From positions 310,001 through 374,000 of the forward strand of contig NZ_JAGDYT010000025.1 of NCBI RefSeq assembly GCF_049116555.1: a DNA stretch of 64,000 nt, in the 5' to 3' direction. Positions 43,245 to 52,676 of this stretch are shown here, piece by piece (position 1 is the first letter of the stretch; the number at the start of each line of letters is the position of its first letter). A program made the translations under genes and the position numbers. The stretch comes from Maricaulis maris_C. Its GTDB lineage: Bacteria > Pseudomonadota > Alphaproteobacteria > Caulobacterales > Maricaulaceae. The notes below the pieces were generated by a model, which was not told where the DNA came from, ran no database searches, and saw only the letters and a list, made by a program, of their open reading frames with translations.

Positions 43245-44558
43245 ATGAAATCAAAATTTGTCGCCTGGCCAAACTGGCTAGGGCGGAGAGCTGTGGCAGC
43301 AATCGTGCTTGCCGGAGTCTCCATCGGCGCAGCTGAGGCTCAAACGACCTCTGCTGACCCGTTGAACCTTTCTGGTGCGCTAAGTCTCGCGCTGGAGAAT
43401 AACCCAATAACTGGAGCGGCGCGTGCAGAAATACGCGCCGCCGAAGCCGACGCGCTGCAGGCCGGGCTGTGGGATAACCCCACTCTTGGAGCAGAAATAG
43501 AGGAATTCGGATCTGATCGCGGAGGTCTCGGCGATGCGGATACCACCTTGTCGATCAATCAAACGATCCCCCTAGGTGGTGATCGAGGGCGAGCTCGCGA
43601 GGCTGCAAACGCTTGGGCTAGTGCCGCAAGCGCGGAACTCGCACTTCAACGAAACCGTCTCTTGGCCAGCACCGCGCAGGCATACGTTGCCGCACAAGCG
43701 GCGTCAGAAACATTGTCATTGCGAATGGAGTTGTTGGAAATTGCCAATAATTCCGCTGACGCGATCCGTTCCCGCGTCGAGGCCGGTCGGGCTTCTCCGA
43801 TCGAACGAAACCGAGCGGATATGCTCGTTGGGCTGGCCACAATTGCCGCCAACGATGCCGCTAGCGCACAATCGGCAGCTAATAATCAACTCGTTGCGAT
43901 CTGGTCTGGAGGACCGGTCAACGGCGAGTTGGCGCCGCCACTTCAGGCGTTCGATCTGACCGCCTACTCTGACGCTCAACCGGTAAATTGGATATCCGAC
44001 AATCCTGAGCTTCTCCAACTCAGGGCCATTACGCGCGCACGTAGCCAAGAAATTCGTCGAGAGCGTGCCGCTGCGATTCCGGATCTTACCGTGGGAGCCG
44101 GCGTTCGGCGCTTCGGAGGCACCGATGAAACAGCGTTTGTCGCAACCCTTGAGGTCCCTATTCCGGTTCTGAATCGTAATCAGGGCGGTGTCGCTGCTGC
44201 GGCGTCGCGCGAAAATGCAGCGCGGCTCAACGAAGAGGTGATGAGACGATCTTTGATCGCTCAATATGCCTCATCGGCTGGTCGTTTCGCACGAGCGCAA
44301 TCGACCTATACGCAACTCAACGAGAACATCCTCCCGGCGTCTGAAAATGCGCTTGGGGCCGCGCAAGGGGCGTATCGTGAAGGGGCTCTAGATATCCTCA
44401 ATTTCCTGGATATCCAGCGGTCGTACTTCGATGTGCGAGTGGATCTGATTACTGCTCGCGCCGAGCTGGCGCGTGCCGCGATCGAGCTTGATGTCCTGGC
44501 AGGCGCGCCGCAACTCAATCGACTGGTTGAAACCAACTCAGAGGAGGCAGTACAATGA
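43245..44558 (+). CDS. TolC-family outer membrane protein (CzcC-like)
   Basis: Outer membrane channel of an RND efflux system. 437 residues with a signal peptide (AVAAIVLAGVSIGAAEAQ) and two repeats of the TolC outer-membrane-efflux domain, mostly coiled-coil helices (EARRALAL-type heptads, e.g. RAREAANAWASAASAELALQ). It is the first gene of the czcCBA-like operon; its stop overlaps the start of the adaptor gene by four bases. Substrate is set by the pump and adaptor. Confidence 0.88.
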   Translation: MKSKFVAWPNWLGRRAVAAIVLAGVSIGAAEAQTTSADPLNLSGALSLALENNPITGAARAEIRAAEADALQAGLWDNPTLGAEIEEFGSDRGGLGDADTTLSINQTIPLGGDRGRAREAANAWASAASAELALQRNRLLASTAQAYVAAQAASETLSLRMELLEIANNSADAIRSRVEAGRASPIERNRADMLVGLATIAANDAASAQSAANNQLVAIWSGGPVNGELAPPLQAFDLTAYSDAQPVNWISDNPELLQLRAITRARSQEIRRERAAAIPDLTVGAGVRRFGGTDETAFVATLEVPIPVLNRNQGGVAAAASRENAARLNEEVMRRSLIAQYASSAGRFARAQSTYTQLNENILPASENALGAAQGAYREGALDILNFLDIQRSYFDVRVDLITARAELARAAIELDVLAGAPQLNRLVETNSEEAVQ

Positions 44559-45883
44559 CCAAAAACAAAATCAATCTCCTGCTGATTACGGCCAGCGTTC
44601 TGGCTCTAGCGGCATGTTCTCCTGAAAGTCAGAGCGAACAATCTGGAAATGGCGATCGCTCTAGCGTCGCAGACAACGTGACATCCGAAACTCGACACGA
44701 CGATCATGGCGAGGATGAGAACCACGCCGAAGCGGAGGGCCATGCCGAGGATGACCATGGAGACGAAGGCCACGAAGATGACGATGGTCATGGTGAAGAC
44801 AACGAGCACAGTGAAAGTGCTGAAGTTCATCTCGATGCCAGCCAAATATCTGATCTTGGTATTGTCGTGTCTCCTGTCTCCAGCGGTGCGGTTGACGGCA
44901 TTCTTGAGCTGCCCGCTGAAGTTGGTTTTGACCTGAATCATCTCGCTCACGTATCGCCTCGGGTATCTGGCATTGTGCGTAGCGTCGCGGTGGCTGAGGG
45001 GGATCGTGTTGAGGCAGGCGACGTGTTGGCAGTTCTAAACAGCCGCCCGCTCGCTGACGCCAAGGCGTCCTACCTTTCAGCGCGCGCCAGATTGGATCTG
45101 GCTGAAAGTTCTTTCGAACGTGAAGAGCGTTTATGGGAACGCCAGATCTCTGCGGAACAGGACTTCCTGGATGCCCGACGGGCGCTTGAGGAGGCTCGAA
45201 TTGAGGTTCGCAGTGCCGGCCAACAACTCGATGCATTGGGCGTTGATGTGTCGTCTCTGCCTCGAATGGTGGCATCGTCAGATGTATCGCTTACCCGATA
45301 CGAGCTGGCAGCCCCGATTTCCGGCACGATTATCGAGCGCCACGCCGTGCTTGGAGAGGTGTTGGAAGAAGGTGCTCAGCCACCTGCGTTCATTGTGGCG
45401 GATACTGATTCAGTGTGGGTCGATGCGGCAATCTACGGCGCTGATCTTGGGCGGATTCGCTCAGGTGCACCGGTTTCAATTGACCCTGGTGACGGTGGTC
45501 CACCAATAGAGTCAACCATCGACTTCGTGAGCCCTCAAATCGGTGAGAGGACGCGAACTGGTCGTGCTCGAATTGTCATTGAAAATCCAGGAGATCGGTT
45601 GCGGCCCGGGATGTTTGTGACGGTGTTTGCGGCGGCTTCTGATGCCCAACCGACAGTACGCGTGCCAGTTACAGCGCTCCAGACAGTGGATGGCGAAACG
45701 GTTGTTTTCGTTCGTAGCGCGGATGGTTTTGAGGTTCGTGAGGTCCGCTTAGGGCGAAGATCGGATCGCTTCGCGGAAATCCTGTCAGGCGTCAGTCTGG
45801 GCGAGATGATCGCCACGACCGAGACGTTCTCGTTGAAAGCAGAATTGCAAAAAGGGGAGTTCGACGATGGACACGCGCACTAA
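44555..45883 (+). CDS. RND efflux periplasmic adaptor lipoprotein (CzcB-like)
   Basis: 442 residues with a lipobox (LALAAC), so it is anchored in the inner membrane. Residues about 48-90 are a dense His/Asp/Glu run (DDHGEDENHAEAEGHAEDDH and more), a probable metal-binding linker. Barrel-sandwich, alpha-hairpin (about 170-230) and beta-barrel domains follow. It ends DDGHAH, again metal-friendly. It connects the pump to the CzcC-like channel. The His-rich linker points to divalent cations (Co, Zn, Cd, Ni) rather than copper, but that is inference. Confidence 0.88.
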   Translation: MTKNKINLLLITASVLALAACSPESQSEQSGNGDRSSVADNVTSETRHDDHGEDENHAEAEGHAEDDHGDEGHEDDDGHGEDNEHSESAEVHLDASQISDLGIVVSPVSSGAVDGILELPAEVGFDLNHLAHVSPRVSGIVRSVAVAEGDRVEAGDVLAVLNSRPLADAKASYLSARARLDLAESSFEREERLWERQISAEQDFLDARRALEEARIEVRSAGQQLDALGVDVSSLPRMVASSDVSLTRYELAAPISGTIIERHAVLGEVLEEGAQPPAFIVADTDSVWVDAAIYGADLGRIRSGAPVSIDPGDGGPPIESTIDFVSPQIGERTRTGRARIVIENPGDRLRPGMFVTVFAAASDAQPTVRVPVTALQTVDGETVVFVRSADGFEVREVRLGRRSDRFAEILSGVSLGEMIATTETFSLKAELQKGEFDDGHAH

Positions 45884-48800
45884 CTCCTCACAACAGGCCG
45901 CTGGTTTGACGGGCTTGCTACATCGCATTGCCGGAGGGCGCCTTCTTGCGGCTCTAGCATTTGCGTTCGTCCTCATCGGCGGAATCGTCACATTTCGGAC
46001 CATGCCAGTAGACGCGTTTCCGGATGTAACACCCACGCTCGTGCAGGTGTTCACAGAAACTGAAGGTCTCGCTCCGGAAGAAGTCGAGCGATATGTCACG
46101 TTTCCCGTAGAAACGTCCATGAACGGGCTGCCCCGGCTTCGCGAGGTGCGGTCGACGTCAAACTTTGGTTTGTCTGTCGTCAACATCTACTTCGAAGATG
46201 GCGTTGATATCTATTGGGCGAGGCAACTCGTTGGTGAACGGCTACAACAAGCCAGAGAAGAAATTCCCGAAGGATTTGGTGATCCCGGAATGGGGCCCAT
46301 CACCACTGGGCTCGGGCAAATTCTATTCTATTTCCTCCAAACATCGGACGAGAGCCTCGACGGCGTTCAGCTGCGTACGTTGCAGGACTGGCAGGTCAAA
46401 TTCGACCTTCAAACGGTACGCGGCGTGACGGAAGTGTTGTCACTCGGTGGCTTCGAGCAGCAATATCAAATCAATGTTCGCCCAGACGCTTTGCTTCGCT
46501 ATCAGCTAGCGATCGAAGACATTGTCGCGGCTGTTGAGGCCAATAACGCAAATGCGGGCGCTCAGTTTCTCATCGAGAACAGCGAGCAATACACCGTGCG
46601 TGCAGTTGGGTTGGCCCAAGGAATTCACGACCTCTCCGACATTATCGTGAAGGTCGAGGACGGCGTGCCAGTTCGTGTTCGCGATATCGCGAACATCGAG
46701 ATTGGGGGCGCCCCGCGGCAAGGCATGGCCACCATGGACGGGGAAGGCGAAGTCGTTGCCGGCCTCGTGCTGAAACTGCTCGGCGCAAACACGAATGAAG
46801 TGATCGCGCGCGTTCACGATCGGATGGAACGGATCAATGCGTCTCTCCCGCCCGGCGTGACGGCTGTTCCCTATTATGATCAGTCCGAGTTGGTTGGCGC
46901 TGCGGTTCGCACGATGACCACAGCTTTGTGGCAGGGTGCGCTACTCGTAGCTGTGATCCTATTCCTCTTCCTTCGAGGCTGGCGCCCAAGCTTGATCGTT
47001 GTGGCTTCGATCCCATTTTCGGTGGGTTTCGCATTGCTCTCGATGCAGTTTTTCGGCGTTTCTGCAAACCTCATGTCCCTAGGCGGTATCGCCATCGCCA
47101 TTGGGATGATGGTGGATGGCGCGGTCGTCATTGTAGAAAACGCGAACCGCATATTAAACGCGTCAACCGAGGGCGAGGACAAGCGAGCGCTTATCGCGAA
47201 CGCGTGTGCGGAAGTGCTGCAACCGCTCATTTTCGCAATCCTGATTGTGGTCGTTGTGTTCGTACCGATCCTGACGCTTGAGGGTGTCGAAGGAAAAATG
47301 TTCCGGCCGCTGGCGTTTTCGGTTGTCTTCGCGATGGCCGGGTCGTTGGTTTTCGCCGTGCTACTGGCACCTGCGGCGTCGATGCTCGGGTTGAAGATCG
47401 GCAACAAGTCGTCAAGTTCTGATGAGCCCGACTTCTACGAACAGCGATTTGCGCCACTTGTGCGCTTTTTCGTTCATAAACGGTGGGCGGCGCTCGTACT
47501 TGCAGCCGCAATGCTCATGGTTGGCGGCGCGATTTTCCCGCGTTTGGGTTCTGAGTTTACGCCACGAATGAATGAAGGCGATTTGCTCGTTCGATTGACA
47601 ATGGCTCCGTCGATTTCACTGCCGGAAGCTCGGTCAACCGTCACCCGTTTCGAACAACAATTGCTCTCCAACTTCCCCGAAGTTGAGCGCATTGTAACAC
47701 GTATCGGACGCGGAGAGGTTGGTGCGCATGCTGACCCCGTCAACAGCGCAGAGGCGTTCGTAGCTCTCGCCCCGCGGGATCAGTGGGAAACCGCGAGGAC
47801 GCAAGAGGCGCTCCTAGCGCTGATGAGTGAGAGCTTCGAAGCGTTCCCTGGTGCCCGGTTCAACTTCACGCAGCCAATCGCTGCGGCAACCGACGAGTTG
47901 TTGACCGGAACGAAAGCTGATTTGGCAATTAAGCTGTTCGGAGAGGACATGGCTGTCCTCGAGGATTACGCAGCTCAAATTGCAGGCGTCATTCGCGAGA
48001 TTTCCGGGTCGGCTGATGTTCAAACCGATCAGGTAACAGGGGCGCCGCAACTCCGGATAACGGTGAACCGAGAAGCGATAAGTCGATATGGCTTGAACGT
48101 AGAAGATGTTCTCTCTGTGGTCCGAACCGCTATCGGTGGTTCGCAAGCGGGTCAGGTCTTCGAAGGGGTTCGGCGGTTTGACATCATCGTACGCTATCGC
48201 GAGCAAGATCGACTGAATGCCGAACGTATCAGCCGGATTGTTCTGAACGGCCCAGGGGATGAGATAATCCCACTGAGCCAGGTTGCGACCGTTGAGCGGA
48301 TCGAAGGGCCTCGCCAGGTCACGCGTGAAAATGGCCAACGGTACATCACCATCCAAACCAATGTCCGTGAACGCGATATTGGATCGTTTGTAGCGGAAGG
48401 CCAGAATGCCGTTGCTGGAAACATTGAACTTCCGCCAGGGTATTTTGTTGAATGGGGTGGCCAGTTCGAGCTTCAACAACAAGCCAACGCGCGGTTTGCG
48501 ATCGTGATTCCGGTCACTCTGGGTGTCGTGTTTTTGCTTTTGCTATTCAGCTTTGGTCGATTGAAGAGCGCACTGCTCATCATTGCCAATATTCCACTGG
48601 CCCTCGTCGGAGGAATAGCGGCGCTTTGGCTGACGGGGCAAAACCTATCTGTCCCGGCATCGGTTGGCTTCATTGCACTGTTTGGCATCGCTCTCGGCAA
48701 CGGTATGGTCTTGGTTTCTTTCCTCGACCGGTTTGCCAAAGAGCGTCTGGATGTTGATGCCTTCAGTGTCGAGGCCGCGGTGCGCCGTGCTCAACCCGTC

Positions 48801-49007
48801 TTGATGACCGCGACAACTACCGGGCTTGGCCTGATGCCGTTGTTGTTTGCATCGGGGATCGGTTCGGAAGTGCAGAGACCGCTCGCCGCCGTAGTGATCG
48901 GCGGCTTGGTCACCTCGACCGTTCTGACCTTGTTGGTTCTACCGGCTGTCTACAAGTGGTTTGCGCCACATCCACAAAAGCGCGCTTCGGAACACCTGCC
49001 TACCTAA
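45867..49007 (+). CDS. Heavy-metal efflux RND transporter (CzcA/CusA family)
   Basis: A 1046-residue proton-driven pump. Typical heavy-metal RND features: an N-terminal TM1, PVDAFPDVTPTLVQVFTETEGLAPEEVERYVTFPVE, the TM4 charge motif in GGIAIAIGMMVDGAVVIVENANR, and 12 membrane segments arranged in two repeats separated by periplasmic loops. It overlaps the adaptor gene by 17 bases. The sequence is more AT-rich than the core genome and uses different codons. The exact metal cannot be fixed from the window; the His-rich neighbours favour divalent cations. Confidence 0.9.
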   Translation: MDTRTNSSQQAAGLTGLLHRIAGGRLLAALAFAFVLIGGIVTFRTMPVDAFPDVTPTLVQVFTETEGLAPEEVERYVTFPVETSMNGLPRLREVRSTSNFGLSVVNIYFEDGVDIYWARQLVGERLQQAREEIPEGFGDPGMGPITTGLGQILFYFLQTSDESLDGVQLRTLQDWQVKFDLQTVRGVTEVLSLGGFEQQYQINVRPDALLRYQLAIEDIVAAVEANNANAGAQFLIENSEQYTVRAVGLAQGIHDLSDIIVKVEDGVPVRVRDIANIEIGGAPRQGMATMDGEGEVVAGLVLKLLGANTNEVIARVHDRMERINASLPPGVTAVPYYDQSELVGAAVRTMTTALWQGALLVAVILFLFLRGWRPSLIVVASIPFSVGFALLSMQFFGVSANLMSLGGIAIAIGMMVDGAVVIVENANRILNASTEGEDKRALIANACAEVLQPLIFAILIVVVVFVPILTLEGVEGKMFRPLAFSVVFAMAGSLVFAVLLAPAASMLGLKIGNKSSSSDEPDFYEQRFAPLVRFFVHKRWAALVLAAAMLMVGGAIFPRLGSEFTPRMNEGDLLVRLTMAPSISLPEARSTVTRFEQQLLSNFPEVERIVTRIGRGEVGAHADPVNSAEAFVALAPRDQWETARTQEALLALMSESFEAFPGARFNFTQPIAAATDELLTGTKADLAIKLFGEDMAVLEDYAAQIAGVIREISGSADVQTDQVTGAPQLRITVNREAISRYGLNVEDVLSVVRTAIGGSQAGQVFEGVRRFDIIVRYREQDRLNAERISRIVLNGPGDEIIPLSQVATVERIEGPRQVTRENGQRYITIQTNVRERDIGSFVAEGQNAVAGNIELPPGYFVEWGGQFELQQQANARFAIVIPVTLGVVFLLLLFSFGRLKSALLIIANIPLALVGGIAALWLTGQNLSVPASVGFIALFGIALGNGMVLVSFLDRFAKERLDVDAFSVEAAVRRAQPVLMTATTTGLGLMPLLFASGIGSEVQRPLAAVVIGGLVTSTVLTLLVLPAVYKWFAPHPQKRASEHLPT

Positions 49008-49161
49008 CCGAAGGCAGGTGAGGATCTGGTGGGGCAACCCTTTGTTCTTGCACCCACCAGATCCGCCGGCAGCCCCGGGCGTCTTGTCCCCCCGGCACAG
49101 TCGCTCGGGGCAGTTTGGTCCACTTAATTGCGTTGCGCTCGACTAGAGGGAAAAACGGAAG

Positions 49162-49674
49162 ATGCGAGCAATTCGACCCGCCTACATTCAGAGCAAGATG
49201 TTTGGCCTTCGCCGGATAGGCTCAGTGTACTTAGTTTTTTGGGTGTTCTTAGTCGCGTTCGATTTGATCGTGAAATCCCAAATCGAACGCCTGCTTGTTG
49301 ATGTTGGCACGTCGGTGCCGCTGGTGCCCGGGTTCAACCTAACGCTCGGCCACAACAGGGGCGTTAGTTTTGGGATATTGGATAGCGATCATTGGATCGC
49401 GCCCTATCTTCTCTCGAGTGTGGCTGTCGGTCTCGTCGTTGCTGTCTTGATTTGGACCGCACAGCAGAAATCGAAACCTGTTAATGCCGCCGGTATTTTG
49501 TTTGCGTCAGGTGGGTTGGCCAATGCTATCGATCGGCTCGGCGACGGAGCTGTGACAGACTTCCTTGATTTTGGATGGCAAGCGTTGCGCTGGCCCACCT
49601 TCAATCTGGCCGACGTCTTCGTTTTCATAGGGGCGGCATTGTTACTTCTCGGATGGAAGCGGCTCAAAGTTTAA
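49162..49674 (+). CDS. lspA: Signal peptidase II (LspA) family protein of the metal cluster
   Basis: 170 residues with four membrane segments. The catalytic aspartates are visible: GGLANAIDRLGDGAVTDFLDF and FNLADVFVFIGA (NxxDR and NxAD motifs). It would cut prolipoprotein signals. A second LspA-like gene beside metal-resistance genes is known in lead operons (PbrC). Here it follows the CzcA pump and is convergent with the MerR gene. The housekeeping lspA is presumably elsewhere. Confidence 0.85.
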   Translation: MRAIRPAYIQSKMFGLRRIGSVYLVFWVFLVAFDLIVKSQIERLLVDVGTSVPLVPGFNLTLGHNRGVSFGILDSDHWIAPYLLSSVAVGLVVAVLIWTAQQKSKPVNAAGILFASGGLANAIDRLGDGAVTDFLDFGWQALRWPTFNLADVFVFIGAALLLLGWKRLKV

Positions 49675-49693
49675 GGTGCCGGGGATACGTTGA

Positions 49694-50140
49694 TCACTTT
49701 TTTCCTATCCGTGCCGGGCTGTGATCTGACAAGCATTTCGTATGATCGAACAGGCTGGTGACGATCTCGCAACTGCCAACCTTGCCGCCTGCACATCCCT
49801 CGATCATACGTTTGAGCTCATGCTCAAGAACGCGTAGCTGCCCGATGCGTTTTTGCGTCTCGACAAGATGATGACGAGCCAGCTCGTCAGCCCTTGTGCA
49901 ATCTGTACCAGGGTTCTCCTGCAGGTCGATCAAGTCACGTATCGCCTCGACGGTAAAACCAAGGTCGCGGGCATGCCGGATAAATCCAAGCAGATCCACT
50001 GACGCTTGATCGTAGACCCGGCGGCCGCTTTCTACCCGCCTCGGTTCTGGCATCAAACCAACGCTCTCGTAATAGCGGATCGTCGTCACTTTGACGCCGG
50101 AGGATTTTGCCGCTTTGCCGATACTGAATTCTTTTGTCAT
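49694..50140 (-). CDS. MerR-family regulator, CadR/PbrR/ZntR-like
   Basis: 148 residues: an N-terminal winged helix (FSIGKAAKSSGVKVTTIRYYESVGL), a dimerisation helix and a C-terminal metal-binding loop. Cysteines are at 81, 116, 124 and 136 (GTDCTRAD, EGCAGGKVGSCE, TKCLSDH). The pattern fits the divalent-metal branch (Cd, Pb, Zn), not CueR. The ATG at 50140 was chosen; longer frames run back over the operator. It is divergent from a CDF transporter with a perfect 19-base MerR dyad between them. Confidence 0.88.
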   Translation of the reverse strand: MTKEFSIGKAAKSSGVKVTTIRYYESVGLMPEPRRVESGRRVYDQASVDLLGFIRHARDLGFTVEAIRDLIDLQENPGTDCTRADELARHHLVETQKRIGQLRVLEHELKRMIEGCAGGKVGSCEIVTSLFDHTKCLSDHSPARIGKK

Positions 50141-50147
50141 TTTCTTC

Positions 50148-50178
50148 TTGCTTCTACAGTCACTGTAGAAATTAGACT
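50148..50178 (+). promoter_or_regulatory. MerR-type operator/promoter for the CDF gene
   Basis: TTCTACAGT-C-ACTGTAGAA (50152-50170) is a perfect 9-base inverted repeat. It lies between a -35-like TTGCTT (50148-50153) and a -10-like TAGACT (50173-50178), a 19-base spacer as expected for MerR-activated promoters. Confidence 0.8.
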
Positions 50179-50204
50179 CCATGTCAAAGGTAGGAGTCAA
50201 GAAA

Positions 50205-50843
50205 ATGAGTTGTTGCTCAAACGACAAAAAATTCGACGGCACATCAGTTGCGTATCGTCGCGCCCTATGGGCTGTCATTCTCATCAATCTGGTGATGTTC
50301 GCCGTCGAGATCACAGCCGGGTTCGCCTCCGGCTCTCAAGCCCTTAAAGCCGACGCCCTCGACTTCGCCGGTGACACCATGACCTACACCATCAGCCTGC
50401 TGGTAATCGGTTCGAGCCTGGCGTTACGTGCTCGGGCCGCGCTCTTTAAAGGCGGCCTGCTAATCGTGATCGCGGTCTCGGTGCTCGGTATGACGCTGAT
50501 GCGCGCCCTGTCCGGCGAACCGCCCGTCGCGGAAACCATGGGCATCGTTGGCTTCGCAGCACTCCTTGCTAACGCGGCCAGCGTCCTCATCCTCCTCAAA
50601 TGGAGAGACGGTGATGCAAATGTGCGCTCGGTTTGGCTGTGCTCCCGCAATGACGCCATCGGCAATGTCGGCGTGATGATCGCCGGTGGGCTTGTAGCCC
50701 TAACCGGATCGGCTTGGCCCGATCTTGTTCTGGCCTTCGCATTGGCCGCGCTCTTCACACGCTCTGCATGGTTGATCTGCAGTCAGGCGCTTGCCGAGCT
50801 GCGTAGCCACAACCACCCCATCGCTGAAGCCGGAGACGCCTAA
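50205..50843 (+). CDS. Cation diffusion facilitator (CzcD-like) transporter, short form
   Basis: 212 residues with about six membrane segments, beginning MSCCSNDKKFDG. The metal-site aspartates of CDF proteins are visible in LKADALDFAGDTMTY and SVWLCSRNDAIGNVGV. It lacks the cytosolic C-terminal domain of many CDFs. The ATG at 50205 has GGAG upstream and lies downstream of the predicted MerR promoter; an earlier ATG at 50181 is too close to that promoter. It probably exports Zn, Cd or Pb and is activated by the divergent MerR. Confidence 0.82.
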   Translation: MSCCSNDKKFDGTSVAYRRALWAVILINLVMFAVEITAGFASGSQALKADALDFAGDTMTYTISLLVIGSSLALRARAALFKGGLLIVIAVSVLGMTLMRALSGEPPVAETMGIVGFAALLANAASVLILLKWRDGDANVRSVWLCSRNDAIGNVGVMIAGGLVALTGSAWPDLVLAFALAALFTRSAWLICSQALAELRSHNHPIAEAGDA

Positions 50844-51398
50844 ATGTCGCCCTTACTTACGATCGTCGTGGGGTATGTCCTCATCAACGCCGTGCTCGCC
50901 GTCCCGTTCACGCTGCAAGCCCGCGCAGATTTCCAGCGCCAAGGGAAATGGTCTCGACCAACGGCGGTCTTCTCGGGGGTCATCATGCATGGGCATTTCC
51001 TCGCAACGCTCGGGCTCGCGTGGCTAGACCGTGGTAGCTTGTTCGCACCGAACCTGATCTCGCTTGCATTGGGTGGCGCACTCTTTCTTGGCGGCGCATT
51101 TGTTATCTTTCTCGGACGCTACGCCTATGGTTCGCAGGAGCGCGTTTATGGTCTCCTCGAAGATGAGCTGATCCAACACGGGATCTATCAACGCACCCGC
51201 AATCCTCAGTATGTGGGTTATGGAGCCATGTTCGTCGGCAGTGCGGCGGCCGCCGGATCAACATTCGCGCTTCTGTCGGCAATCTCGTTCTTGGTGATAA
51301 TCCATGTGTTCATCACCTGGGTCGAAGAACCGCACATGAAACGAACCTTCGGGGAGCTGTTTGAGTGTTATGCTGGAACTGTGCGGAGATATTGGTAG
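50844..51398 (+). CDS. Isoprenylcysteine carboxyl methyltransferase (ICMT) family membrane protein
   Basis: 184 residues with about five membrane segments and the family motif LEDELIQHGIYQRTRNPQYVG followed by VEEPHMKRTFGELFECYAGTVRRYW. Bacterial members methylate lipids or unknown substrates. It starts directly after the CDF stop with no gap and so is co-expressed with it. ICMT-like genes commonly sit next to CDF transporters in metal islands; their role there is not established. Confidence 0.8.
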   Translation: MSPLLTIVVGYVLINAVLAVPFTLQARADFQRQGKWSRPTAVFSGVIMHGHFLATLGLAWLDRGSLFAPNLISLALGGALFLGGAFVIFLGRYAYGSQERVYGLLEDELIQHGIYQRTRNPQYVGYGAMFVGSAAAAGSTFALLSAISFLVIIHVFITWVEEPHMKRTFGELFECYAGTVRRYW

Positions 51399-51858
51399 TT
51401 CAACGCGTACCACTGGGATGTGCCGCAGGATGCAGATTAACCCAGTTTGGTTTGTCGACGGAGTAGGTCGTTTACAGACGAGCTAGCTCAGTGCGGTCAA
51501 TGACGACTGCAGCGACAGGACCAAAGCGCAATCGGGCTCGCCCGTTCGCTCGCACTGGCCCGTGATTTTTCTCAGAAGTGCAGCGAGCTGTTTCAGGGCC
51601 TCAAACTATTGATGGATGTGCGATTGGTAGCTTTATGTAGCCTCTGCGATTCGCTGGAACGAGTATGGCTGGCAATCTGGTAGTTCGAGAAGCTCTCATG
51701 CTTCTGCGTGTGCGCAGCGTGAGGCTCCATCAGATGACGATGGGTTTGAGTCGGCACGTCTGAATACGTCGTCTTTGCCAGAGCGTAATCCGTTCCGGTC
51801 TTTGAGCGTTTCGCCTTAGCTTAACCGCCTAGCCGCTGTGGGTGATCCAGAAAGCTCT
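51399..51858. other. Non-coding stretch between the two metal clusters
   Basis: About 460 bases with no open frame of normal composition. It looks like decayed sequence, possibly including the lost 5' part of the transposase remnant that follows. No inverted repeat ends were recognised. Confidence 0.5.
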
Positions 51859-52099
51859 CGCCGCCCGGAAACGAGGAGGTTGATCAACAATCGACCGAAA
51901 ATTCATATCAGCCGCTCCGGTTGGGCAGGAAATGCATGCCTCGCTTTCGGTCAATGCAAAGCCTTCAGAAATTTGCCGCGGTCCAAGCCTCAGTTCGCAA
52001 CCACTTCAATCTCGAGCGCCACCTCTATTCACGGCCTGACTTTGAGAATACCCGCGCCACCGCGCTGGACGACAAGCGTCAAATCGCGGCCCGCACTAG
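51859..52099 (+). pseudogene. Remnant of an IS6-family transposase (C-terminal end, frameshifted)
   Basis: One frame reads RRLINNRP; another continues ENSYQPLRLGRKCMPRFRSM, then QSLQKFAAVQASVRNHFNLE and RHLYSRPDFENTRATAL. Together they match the C-terminal region of IS6-type DDE transposases (…NNRAENSHQP…RF+SM+SLQKFA…NHFN.ER.LSSR…AAAL). The change of frame and the lack of an N-terminal part show it is dead. It lies between the two metal clusters and probably helped bring them together. Confidence 0.7.
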
Positions 52100-52213
52100 G
52101 CCCAAGTTATGGAATTCGAGGTCAGCCCGTTTTTGTCGTTCAGCATCGTGTTAAGGCACAACCCTGTGACACTTTGCGTGAGGGAAATCCTCATCTGGAT
52201 CGTATAGGGTGTC

Positions 52214-52615
52214 GTGATTGGAACCAAGAGGAAGTTCCCGATTTTGACTTGGCGGTATTTCAGCCTGATCCTGTTTTTGCTCGGTGCGCTTGCGCTGGGT
52301 GGGACGGACTATGGGCCTGATGCGCGTGCCGATGTCATGCAGACGGCTGACATGGTCGCGATGACCGATCATGATTGCTGCCCGGACGTCACGGATATGG
52401 TGGAGTCAGACGGGGCGCAGCAGGCACAGCCCTGTGACGACATGGATGGATGTTCCGCAAATAAGTGCAGTCTGGCCTCCTCCTTTTCGACCCTGATCCC
52501 GAGTGGCCCGGCCTCTCGTCTGGCATCGGGCCTCGTCGAGCGCACCGCTCGCCAGGTCATGCTAAGGCCGGTTTCCAATACGCCTGACAATCTGGACCGT
52601 CCTCCACGCGCTTGA
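52214..52615 (+). CDS. Small exported Cys-containing protein upstream of the copper efflux operon
   Basis: 133 residues from a GTG at 52214. The N-terminal hydrophobic segment (YFSLILFLLGALALGG) is followed by a region with paired metal-type residues (MTDHDCCPD, PCDDMDGCSANKC) and a polar tail. The CC and CxxxxC spacing resembles periplasmic copper-binding or CopL-like leader proteins. It is about 60 bases upstream of the TolC gene. No exact family was recognised. Confidence 0.65.
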   Translation: MIGTKRKFPILTWRYFSLILFLLGALALGGTDYGPDARADVMQTADMVAMTDHDCCPDVTDMVESDGAQQAQPCDDMDGCSANKCSLASSFSTLIPSGPASRLASGLVERTARQVMLRPVSNTPDNLDRPPRA

Positions 52616-52676
52616 CGAAGCCGAGCCTTGTTGATGGGCTCTTTGTCACTTCGTTCTGCCCGCATCGGAGACCTCA

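Noticed and set aside
44690..44825. His/Asp/Glu-rich coding run first considered as a tandem DNA repeat
   Set aside because: It is in frame within the CzcB-like adaptor and irregular at the DNA level, consistent with a metal-binding linker.
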